This document shows positions 35,083 through 41,860 of a stretch of DNA of 45,688 nucleotides, in pieces (positions within the stretch are counted from its first letter, which is position 1; each line of letters begins with the position of its first letter). Under the pieces are notes generated by a model. It did not search any database and had not been told where the DNA came from. It was given only the letters and a program-made list of their open reading frames with translations. The translations under genes and the position numbers were made by a program. The DNA is from Corynebacterium sp. HMSC074A01. Lineage in GTDB: Bacteria > Actinomycetota > Actinomycetes > Mycobacteriales > Mycobacteriaceae. Location of the stretch: positions 1 through 45,688 of the forward strand of contig NZ_KV825621.1 of assembly GCF_001831515.1 (NCBI RefSeq), read 5' to 3'.

Positions 35083-37143
35083 ATGGACACGCACATGGCC
35101 GTGGACTTGAGTTTGTTGGACGAGGACCAGCGCGTCGCCGCGACCGCGCCGCGAGGGCCGGTGTGCATCCTCGCGGGCGCAGGTACCGGCAAGACTCGGA
35201 CCATTACGTACCGGATTGCCAACCTGGTCGACCAAGGCATGGTGGCACCGACGAAGGTGCTCGCCGTGACCTTTACCCAGCGCGCGGCAGGCGAGATGGC
35301 CGACCGTTTGCGCACGATGGGCGTGGGCGGGGTGCAGGCGCGGACTTTCCACGCGGCGGCGCGTCGCCAGCTGCAGTACTTCTGGCCGCAGATCGCGGGC
35401 GATTTGCCCTGGAAGCTGTTGGACAACAAGTTCCCTCTGGTGGGGCGCGCAACACGGGCGGCTGGGCTGGATTCCGGCAAGGAAATGGTGCGCGACCTGC
35501 TCAGCGAGATCGAGTGGGCGAAGTCCAGCGTGATCGGCCCGGACGACTACGTCGAGCGCATCGCAGGCACCAAGCGCACCCCACCGACGGACCCGGCGAA
35601 GGTCGCGCAGGTCTATAAGCTCTACGAGGACGCGAAGACCTCCCCGGACGGCATGCTTTTGGATTTCGACGACCTGCTGCTGCACGTCGCCGGAGCGCTG
35701 GAGAACGCCCCGGCGGTGGCCGAGGAATTCCGGGCGCAGTACCAGTCCTTCGTGGTGGACGAGTACCAGGACGTCACCCCGCTGCAGCAGCGCGTGCTGG
35801 AGGGCTGGCTGGGACAGCGCGACGACCTGACGGTGGTCGGCGACGCCAACCAGACCATCTACTCGTTTACGGGGGCGACGCCGAACTACTTGCTGAGTTT
35901 CTCGCGGACGTATGAGCACGCGACCGTCGTCAAGCTGCAGCGCGACTACCGCTCCACACCTGAGATCACCGACTTGGCCAACACCGTCATCAGCAAGGCG
36001 CAGGGCCGGGTGGCGGGCACGCGCCTGGAGCTTAAGGGCATGCGCGAGCACGGCCCGCAGCCGACCTTTACCGCCTACGACGATGAGCCGACCGAGGCGC
36101 GCGAGGTGGCGATCAAGATCCGCCAGCTTCTCGACGCCGGCGTGCCCGCCCGCGAAATCGCCGTGCTCTACCGCATCAACGCCCAGTCCGCGGCGTTCGA
36201 AGCCGCGCTTGCCGACGCCGGGATCGTCTACCAAGTCCGCGGCGGGGAAGGCTTCTTCCAGCGCGGTGAGATCCGGGAAGCTATCCGCGCGCTCGTCGCC
36301 GCGGCCCGGCGCACGGATCTGCCCGACGACCCGGTTGCGGTGGCCCGCGCCGCGCTCGCGCCGATTGGGCTGACCCCGACCGAACCGGAGGGTGCGAAGG
36401 CGCGTGAGCGGTGGCAGACGCTCTCGGCGCTGGTCGACCTCATCGAGGAGATTGTGCGCAGTCAGGAGGCCTCCACGCTGCCGGACGTGCTGCGTTCACT
36501 GCGCAGGCGCGCCGAGGCGAAGCAGCCGCCCGCCGTCGACGGTGTCACGCTGGCGAGCCTGCACGCCGCGAAGGGCTTGGAGTGGGACGCGGTGTTCCTC
36601 GTCGGACTGGTGGAGAACACGCTGCCGATCTCGCACGCGATCAAGGCGGGCGACGCAGAGGTGGAAGAGGAGCGCCGCCTGTTCTACGTCGGTGTGACCC
36701 GCGCGCGTGAGCACCTCCACCTGTCCTGGGCGCTGGCGCGCCAGGAGGGCGGGCGCAAATCGCGTTCGCGCTCGCGCTTCCTCGACGGCATCGCCCCGGA
36801 GCTGGAAGTGGAGAAGACGCCGGAGCGGGTCAAGCGCAACCGCCGCTGCCGCGTGTGCGGGAACCTCTTGGCAACCCCGGCGGAGAAAACGCTGGGCCGC
36901 CACGAGGACTGCGAGCCCGGTTTCGACGAGGAGGTCTTTGCCGCGCTGAAACGCTGGCGCCGCGACGAGGCGCGCGCCGCGGGCAAGCCCGCCTACATCG
37001 TGTTTACCGACGCCACGCTCATGTCCATCGCCGAAGCCATGCCCGCCGACACCCAGGAACTCCTCGGCATCTCCGGGGTCGGGCCGGCGAAGATCGAGCA
37101 GTACGGGCAGGGCGTGTTAGACACGCTCGAAGAGTTCCGGTGA
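35083..37143 (+). CDS. uvrD2: ATP-dependent DNA helicase UvrD2
   Basis: A 686-residue superfamily 1 helicase. It has Walker A LAGAGTGKT (about 30-38), VTFTQRAAGEM, Walker B VVDEYQDV, VVGDANQTIYSFTGA, LASLHAAKGLEWDAVF and YVGVTRAREHL. The C-terminal third shows the UvrD2 hallmarks: a zinc-binding CRVCG ... HEDC module and an HRDC domain (about 608-686, ending LLGISGVGPAKIEQYGQGVL). In mycobacteria UvrD2 is a 3'-5' helicase essential for growth. ATG 35083 has AGGAAGGG directly before it, slightly too close; ATG 35095 is the alternative start. Confidence 0.95.
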   Translation: MDTHMAVDLSLLDEDQRVAATAPRGPVCILAGAGTGKTRTITYRIANLVDQGMVAPTKVLAVTFTQRAAGEMADRLRTMGVGGVQARTFHAAARRQLQYFWPQIAGDLPWKLLDNKFPLVGRATRAAGLDSGKEMVRDLLSEIEWAKSSVIGPDDYVERIAGTKRTPPTDPAKVAQVYKLYEDAKTSPDGMLLDFDDLLLHVAGALENAPAVAEEFRAQYQSFVVDEYQDVTPLQQRVLEGWLGQRDDLTVVGDANQTIYSFTGATPNYLLSFSRTYEHATVVKLQRDYRSTPEITDLANTVISKAQGRVAGTRLELKGMREHGPQPTFTAYDDEPTEAREVAIKIRQLLDAGVPAREIAVLYRINAQSAAFEAALADAGIVYQVRGGEGFFQRGEIREAIRALVAAARRTDLPDDPVAVARAALAPIGLTPTEPEGAKARERWQTLSALVDLIEEIVRSQEASTLPDVLRSLRRRAEAKQPPAVDGVTLASLHAAKGLEWDAVFLVGLVENTLPISHAIKAGDAEVEEERRLFYVGVTRAREHLHLSWALARQEGGRKSRSRSRFLDGIAPELEVEKTPERVKRNRRCRVCGNLLATPAEKTLGRHEDCEPGFDEEVFAALKRWRRDEARAAGKPAYIVFTDATLMSIAEAMPADTQELLGISGVGPAKIEQYGQGVLDTLEEFR

Positions 37144-37664
37144 TGGGGGTGGGCGATTCGATCCGCCACGAGTCTGGACAGACCTACCGGGTCATCCGCT
37201 CGGCGCGGCGTACCCGCACCATCCAGAGCAGGATCGTGGATGGGGTCGTCGAAATCCGCATCCCCGCCCGGCTGAGCAAAGCGCAGGAGACCGCGGCCGT
37301 TGAGGAGATGCTGGCGAAGATGGCCGCCAAGACCCGCTCGAGCGCTTCCAGTGATGCGGATCTGCTCGCACGTGCAGAACAGCTCAACCGGGAGGTGCTC
37401 GAGGGCAAAGCGCGCATCGGCTCCGTACGCTGGTCGGACAACCAGCGCACACGCTGGGGTTCGTGCACGACTTCTACGGGGGACATCCGGATCAGCTCGC
37501 GGCTGAAAAACGTGCCTGATTACGTGCTCGACGCCACGGTGGTCCACGAGCTCGTGCACACCTTCATTCCCGGTCACGGTCCCGAGTTTTGGGCGTGGGC
37601 GGACCGCGCCCCGTTTGCCGAGCGGGCTAAGGGCTACCTCGAGGCTTACCAGCGTTTTAGCTAG
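37143..37664 (+). CDS. YgjP-like zinc metallopeptidase (M48/WLM superfamily)
   Basis: A 173-residue cytoplasmic protein whose ATG overlaps the uvrD2 stop (TGATG). The C-terminal half carries the family block RWSDNQRTRWGSC (about 97-108), ISSRLKNVPDYVLDATVVHELVHTF with HELVH at 135-139, and GHGPEFW with the third ligand at His145. This is the YgjP/DUF45 pattern; substrates are unknown. The stop codon lies within the first, incomplete copy of the palindromic repeat array that follows, so the repeat supplies the last bases of the gene. Confidence 0.88.
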   Translation: MGVGDSIRHESGQTYRVIRSARRTRTIQSRIVDGVVEIRIPARLSKAQETAAVEEMLAKMAAKTRSSASSDADLLARAEQLNREVLEGKARIGSVRWSDNQRTRWGSCTTSTGDIRISSRLKNVPDYVLDATVVHELVHTFIPGHGPEFWAWADRAPFAERAKGYLEAYQRFS

Positions 37665-37785
37665 CTCCGTTTGGGGTCGCCGGGCTGGTTGCAAATGGAG
37701 CTAGCTCCGTTTGGGGTCGGCGGCGGAGTGCGACCTGGCGTTTTGTTGGCGGGCGAATCGTAAATGGAGCTAGCTCCATTTGGCT
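37657..37785. repeat. Palindromic repeat array 2 (one partial and two full copies)
   Basis: A partial copy, TAGCTAGCTCCGTTTGGGGTCG, covers the stop codon of the peptidase gene (about 37658-37679). A nearly perfect copy, ATGGAGCTAGCTCCGT, lies at 37695-37710, and a perfect one at 37764-37779, extended to AAATGG...CCATTT. The last two are 69 bases apart, the same as in array 1. Between them, at 37730-37744, GCGACCTGGCGTTTT is the inverted counterpart of the array 1 central element (one mismatch). The array fills the space between two convergent genes where no conventional terminator is seen. Confidence 0.8.
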
Positions 37786-37825
37786 GCAGGCCGTACGCTG
37801 TACGCCACACGCCGTTTAGCCACGT

Positions 37826-38920
37826 TTATCCGCAGGCGTGCACAGACCGTCCGGCGGCGTAGTCGTCCATGGCGGCGACGGCCTCGTCGAGGTTCTTCAC
37901 GCTGGCCACGGTCATGTCACCGGTATCGACGGTGCGTACCGCGTCGCAGTTGCCCTCCGGGGCGAGGAAGAGTTCCACGCCTGCGTCACGTGCACCGGCG
38001 AGCTTGTGGGTGATCCCGCCGATGGGGCCGACCTCGCCGGATTCGGCAATGGTGCCGGTGCCGGCGACGAATTTGCCGTGGTTGAGCTGGCCGGGGCTGA
38101 GCTTGTCGATCACGGCGAGCGAGAAGATCATGCCCGCGCTCGGCCCGCCGACGTCGTTGAGGTTGTAGTTGACCGTCACGTCACCTGCGGGCTCGGAGGT
38201 CATCAGGATGCCCATCATGGGCTCGCCCTTTTCGTGCGGGTTCTCACCCAGAGTGATGCGCACTTCCTTGGTCTGGTCCCCGCGTGAGATCTCCACGGTC
38301 AGTTCGTCGCCGGGGGCGTGGGCGCGCACGGCATCCTGGACTTCGCTGGGTTGGGTCACTTCGGTGCCGTCGACGGCGGTGAGCACGTCGCCGGGCTCAA
38401 GGGCGTCCGCAGACGGCGAGTCTTCCAGCAGATCGTGCACGATGACGCGGGTGGGTTTACCCAGGTAACGCATGGCGGCGACGGTGGCGTTGCCCTCGGA
38501 GGCGGCGAACTCGGCCTTGTTGTACTCGCGTAGCTCGTCTTCGTCCAGGTTGGGCGGGAGGATCTGGCTGATCGGGACGATGGTGTCGTCGGTGGTGGCC
38601 CAGCGGCCGATGGCCTGCAGGAGCGTCATGTTGGTGCGTACCGACACCGTTGTCATGTTCAGGTTGCCCGCGACCGGGTCGGTCTCGGTGCCTTCGATGT
38701 CGATGACGTCTTCGCCGTCGACGTCGCCAAGCGCATTAAACATCGGGCCCGGGCCCTCGGCGGCATACGGCACGGCCAGGGTGATGTCGGTGCCTGGGAT
38801 GTGGTCGAGGGACAACAACACGGTGAGGGCGGCGACGGGGATCGCGCCCCACGTCACCGTCGACCAGCGCCTGCTGCGCACGTCGTTAGCTGCTTGTGCA
38901 ACCTCTGCCGATTTTTTCAC
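37826..38920 (-). CDS. PDZ-domain Lon-like (S16) membrane protease
   Basis: A 364-residue protein from GTG 38920. It has a transmembrane helix at about 22-38, an external region, a PDZ domain (about 158-225: VIVHDLLEDSPSADALEPGD) and a C-terminal Lon-type proteolytic domain. The Ser-Lys dyad is Ser261 in GGPSAGM and Lys306 in GGITHKLAGAR. This is the YlbL/Rv3194c type, which probably cleaves envelope proteins on the outer face of the membrane. No Shine-Dalgarno precedes the GTG, but TATGCT lies seven bases upstream, suggesting a leaderless transcript. The longer frame to 38986 includes that promoter and is rejected. Confidence 0.9.
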   Translation of the reverse strand: MKKSAEVAQAANDVRSRRWSTVTWGAIPVAALTVLLSLDHIPGTDITLAVPYAAEGPGPMFNALGDVDGEDVIDIEGTETDPVAGNLNMTTVSVRTNMTLLQAIGRWATTDDTIVPISQILPPNLDEDELREYNKAEFAASEGNATVAAMRYLGKPTRVIVHDLLEDSPSADALEPGDVLTAVDGTEVTQPSEVQDAVRAHAPGDELTVEISRGDQTKEVRITLGENPHEKGEPMMGILMTSEPAGDVTVNYNLNDVGGPSAGMIFSLAVIDKLSPGQLNHGKFVAGTGTIAESGEVGPIGGITHKLAGARDAGVELFLAPEGNCDAVRTVDTGDMTVASVKNLDEAVAAMDDYAAGRSVHACG

Positions 38921-39015
38921 ACAGGCAGCATAGCGCAGCCGTGTTCGCTCACAGCGTCCTGGCTGGGCGCAAAAGTAGTCGCGCAAGCGCTTGCACGCTA
39001 TGTATCGTGGCGTGT
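38921..39015. promoter_or_regulatory. Divergent promoter region between the Lon-like and DUF2342-type genes
   Basis: Ninety-five bases separate two divergent starts. On the minus strand TATGCT is spaced for a leaderless GTG at 38920. On the plus strand TATGTAT (38999-39005) precedes ATG 39016 by ten bases, and no Shine-Dalgarno is present. Confidence 0.4.
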
Positions 39016-40425
39016 ATGAGTAACGGATTCGGATTCTCCTTTCCCAACGACGATGACGACGAAGGCAAGCGCAAGCGCGATGAGAACGACGCGTCGAACC
39101 CCTTCGCCGCGTTTGGCTTTAGCGGCGGCCAGGCTGGCGGTGGGTTCGGGGACATCCTGAACCAGTTTGGCCAAATGCTTAGCGGCATGGGTAACTCCTT
39201 TAACCAGGCCGAAGCGCAAGACGAGGCGGTGAACTTCGACATGGCGCTGCGCATGGCCCGCCAGCGCGTGGGCGACAAGGCCGCAGTTGCCGCGGGGGAC
39301 AAGAAGGCAGTGGAAGAGTCGCTGCGCCTGGTGGATCACTGGCTGAGCGAGACGACCACGCTGCCCGCGGCCGAGTCGAAGGCGCAGGCCTGGAACGCGG
39401 ACGATTGGCTGGTGGAGACGATGCCGATGTGGAAGCGCATGGTCAACCCGGTCGCCGAGCACATGAACCGGGCGCAGATGGACCAGCTGCCGGCCGAGGC
39501 CCGGGAGATGATGGGCCCGCTGGCCGGGATGATGAATTCGATGAACTCCATGAACTTCGGCATGCGGCTGGGCCACGCGCTGGGGGATTTGGCCCAGCAG
39601 GCGCTCACCGGCACCGATTTCGGTCTGCCGGTCGCGCCCAGCGGTGTGGCGTCGGTGCTGCCGAAGAACGTCACCAAGATCGCCAAGGGCCTGGAGGTTC
39701 CGGGCCAGGAGGTCATGGTCTACATCGCCGCGCGCGAGGCGGCCCGCCAGCGTCTGTTCAAGCACGTGCCGTGGCTGGTCGAACGCATCGTTGCCTCGGT
39801 GGAGGAGTACGCCGCGGGCTTGGAGATCGACACCTCCAATATCGACGAGGCGACGCGCAGCCTGAACCTGGAGTCGGGCGACCCGCAGCAGATTCAGGAG
39901 GCGCTGCAGAACCTGCAGAACATGGACCTCTCGCCGCGCGTCGGCTCCCGCAACGCCGCGGCGACCGCGCGCCTGGAGACCCTGCTCGCGCTCGTCGAGG
40001 GCTGGGTCGACGTGGTCGTGGACGCTGCCCTGGCGGAGCGGATCCCTTCTGCACCGCAGCTGGCCGAGGCATGGGCGCGCCGCCGCGCGACCGGCGGCTC
40101 GGCCGAGCAGGCCTTTGCCAACATCGTCGGCATCGAGCTGGGTGCCCCGAAAGTCCGCGAGGCCGCCGAGCTGTGGCGCCGCGTGGACAATGCGGTGGGG
40201 GTCAAGCGTCGCGACGAGGTGTGGAACCACCCCGACTTCCTGCCCACCGCGGAGCACCTGGACAACCCCGCAGCGTTTATCGACGGCCTGCTGGACGACA
40301 CCACCGATACCGACTTCGACGCCGAGTTCAGCAAGCTCGAAGAGGAGCTGCGCAACAACCCTGACCTCAAGCGCAAGTACGGCGACGGCAAGGACGACGG
40401 CAGCGAGGACGGCACCGAGCTCTAG
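39016..40425 (+). CDS. Zincin_2/DUF2342-type protein (Rv3195-like)
   Basis: A 469-residue protein. An N-terminal Asp/Lys/Gly-rich stretch (about 1-60) is followed by helical sequence. The part QEVMVYIAAREAARQRLFKHVPWLVERI (about 233-260) matches the core of the DUF2342 family, which is classed with zincin-like metalloproteases. No HExxH is present anywhere, and the usual EAAH-type His is Arg (EAARQRLF), so zinc binding and activity are doubtful. It neighbours the PDZ/Lon-like gene as in mycobacteria. Its stop lies three bases from that of the convergent lipoprotein gene. Function is unknown. Confidence 0.85.
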   Translation: MSNGFGFSFPNDDDDEGKRKRDENDASNPFAAFGFSGGQAGGGFGDILNQFGQMLSGMGNSFNQAEAQDEAVNFDMALRMARQRVGDKAAVAAGDKKAVEESLRLVDHWLSETTTLPAAESKAQAWNADDWLVETMPMWKRMVNPVAEHMNRAQMDQLPAEAREMMGPLAGMMNSMNSMNFGMRLGHALGDLAQQALTGTDFGLPVAPSGVASVLPKNVTKIAKGLEVPGQEVMVYIAAREAARQRLFKHVPWLVERIVASVEEYAAGLEIDTSNIDEATRSLNLESGDPQQIQEALQNLQNMDLSPRVGSRNAAATARLETLLALVEGWVDVVVDAALAERIPSAPQLAEAWARRRATGGSAEQAFANIVGIELGAPKVREAAELWRRVDNAVGVKRRDEVWNHPDFLPTAEHLDNPAAFIDGLLDDTTDTDFDAEFSKLEEELRNNPDLKRKYGDGKDDGSEDGTEL

Positions 40426-40428
40426 CCG

Positions 40429-41148
40429 CTAGCGGCGCGACGTCGTCTCGGAGGCCTTCGTGGTGGTTGTTTCCCGGGTCTTCTCCGTCGCATCCTCCTC
40501 ACTCACCTCGGCGAGCCCCAGCTTGCCGATGCGCTCGCGCGGATCTTCCTGCTCAGTAGACACCAGCTGCTGCAGCACCTGGCCGCGCTCATTGTCCACC
40601 ACGGTGATAATCGCGGAAGTGCCCAGGGTGGACCAGCCGACGATGCGCTCGCCGTCGTCCTCCACAATCCGGGAGGAGCGAAGCTCGGTCAAAAGCTGCG
40701 TCGTCGACGCCGCCTTCGCCTCCGAGTCGAAGAACTGGAACTGCCCGATCTCCGCCCCCGAGCAGTCATAAGAGCCGCTGACTCCTGTCGCCGCGCATGT
40801 TTCAAGCTGAGTGAACAGTGACTCCGGGGCGAGGGAAGCGAAGGTTTCCGCGACCTTCGCAACCGTCTCATCTTCCGCGTCGCCACCGCGCTTGCTTGTC
40901 GACGCCCGCGTGCTCGATTCCGTGCTTGCCTCTTGCGAAGAAGACGCCGTGGCTGTCTCCTCGGTGCTCGTCGTGGGTGAAGCGCTTTCGCTTTGCACTG
41001 TGCTCTCAGTGTTCTCCGCGTTTTCAGTGCTCTCAGTGGCTTCAGTGGCTTCGGTGGCCTCAGGCGTGTCCTCCCCGCCACCGCCGCAGGCGGTGAGCGC
41101 CACTGAAGCGGCGAGCAGGGCGGGGGCGAGGATGCGGCGATGCGACAC
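40429..41148 (-). CDS. Lipoprotein with Thr/Ser/Glu-rich linker
   Basis: A 239-residue lipoprotein starting at GTG 41148, with AAGGAG nine bases upstream. The signal peptide ends in lipobox LTACG (Cys21). A long low-complexity linker follows (about 25-90), including the short tandem TEATEATEST and runs of Ser, Thr and Glu. The folded part (about 95-210) has two Cys (ETCAATGVSGSYDC) probably disulfide-bonded, and the end is again Thr/Glu/Lys-rich. No family is recognised. The linker may reach through the cell wall or be glycosylated; this is inference. Confidence 0.82.
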   Translation of the reverse strand: MSHRRILAPALLAASVALTACGGGGEDTPEATEATEATESTENAENTESTVQSESASPTTSTEETATASSSQEASTESSTRASTSKRGGDAEDETVAKVAETFASLAPESLFTQLETCAATGVSGSYDCSGAEIGQFQFFDSEAKAASTTQLLTELRSSRIVEDDGERIVGWSTLGTSAIITVVDNERGQVLQQLVSTEQEDPRERIGKLGLAEVSEEDATEKTRETTTTKASETTSRR

Positions 41149-41226
41149 GGAAATTGGCTCCTTAGATACGTTTACACGTGCGTTGTCTACCGATAGTACG
41201 TCAAGGGTGAAGGCGACTCCCAGCCG

Positions 41227-41766
41227 TTACCCCAGCTCCTCTGGCTCGCGGTCCAGGCTGTAGCGCAGAGCGGCGATCACGTTTGGCGCGACGTTCGGCC
41301 CGCCGCGCAGCTCGATCTCGTCCTGGGCGAACATCCCGCGCTCCTCCAGCTCCTCCTCGGTCAGGCGCATCTGCAGCAGGGTCTGCTCGATATCCTCGCC
41401 CCGCAGCACGCCGGAGAACAGGCGGGCAGGGCGCGGTGCTGCATCGGGGCCCGCGGAAGTGTCGCGGAAGACGATCTCCTGGGCCAGGACGACGCCCTCG
41501 ACCTGCTCGGGCCAAGCGACGCGGGAGACGTAGTCGGCCAGCTCGTCGCTGCCCGGGCGGATGTGCTCGGGCAGCTCCTGAACCACCAGCGTTAAGGGGG
41601 AGTGCGCGGCGTCGTCGGCAAGCTGCGTGAGCTCGTCGACAAGCAGCTGCGTCGGCACCAGCGCGAACAGGGAAGGCGGGGCGTCCCAGCCCTCGGCGTG
41701 GACGAACTCCACAGCCTCGGTCATGGCTTTATTCAGGGCTTGCTGCGAGCTGAAATTCTGCTGCAC
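41227..41766 (-). CDS. PPA1309-family protein
   Basis: A 179-residue cytoplasmic protein, GTG start at 41766 with GAAAGG upstream. It begins MQQNFSSQQALNKAMTEAVEFV, continues with GWDAPPSLFALVPTQLL, and contains RLFSGVLRGEDIEQTLLQMR. This is the pattern of the actinobacterial PPA1309 family, which typically neighbours the UPF0182 gene. No catalytic motif is seen and function is unknown. It is divergent from the UPF0182 gene across a 94-base region with an inverted repeat. Confidence 0.85.
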   Translation of the reverse strand: MQQNFSSQQALNKAMTEAVEFVHAEGWDAPPSLFALVPTQLLVDELTQLADDAAHSPLTLVVQELPEHIRPGSDELADYVSRVAWPEQVEGVVLAQEIVFRDTSAGPDAAPRPARLFSGVLRGEDIEQTLLQMRLTEEELEERGMFAQDEIELRGGPNVAPNVIAALRYSLDREPEELG

Positions 41767-41799
41767 GGGAACCTTTCTGGCTGTTTATTCGTTACACAA

Positions 41800-41828
41800 A
41801 TTAAGCTACTTAAAGCTAGAAGCTTAAT
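41800..41828. promoter_or_regulatory. Inverted repeat in the PPA1309/UPF0182 divergent promoter region
   Basis: Arms attaagct (41800-41807) and agcttaat (41821-41828) are perfect inverted repeats around a 13-base spacer, within an AT-rich stretch 33 bases before the UPF0182 start. The position and symmetry suggest a regulator binding site. No known regulator consensus was recognised. Confidence 0.4.
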
Positions 41829-41860
41829 ACGCACGCAAAGACTATTTCGAAGGAGCAGGA

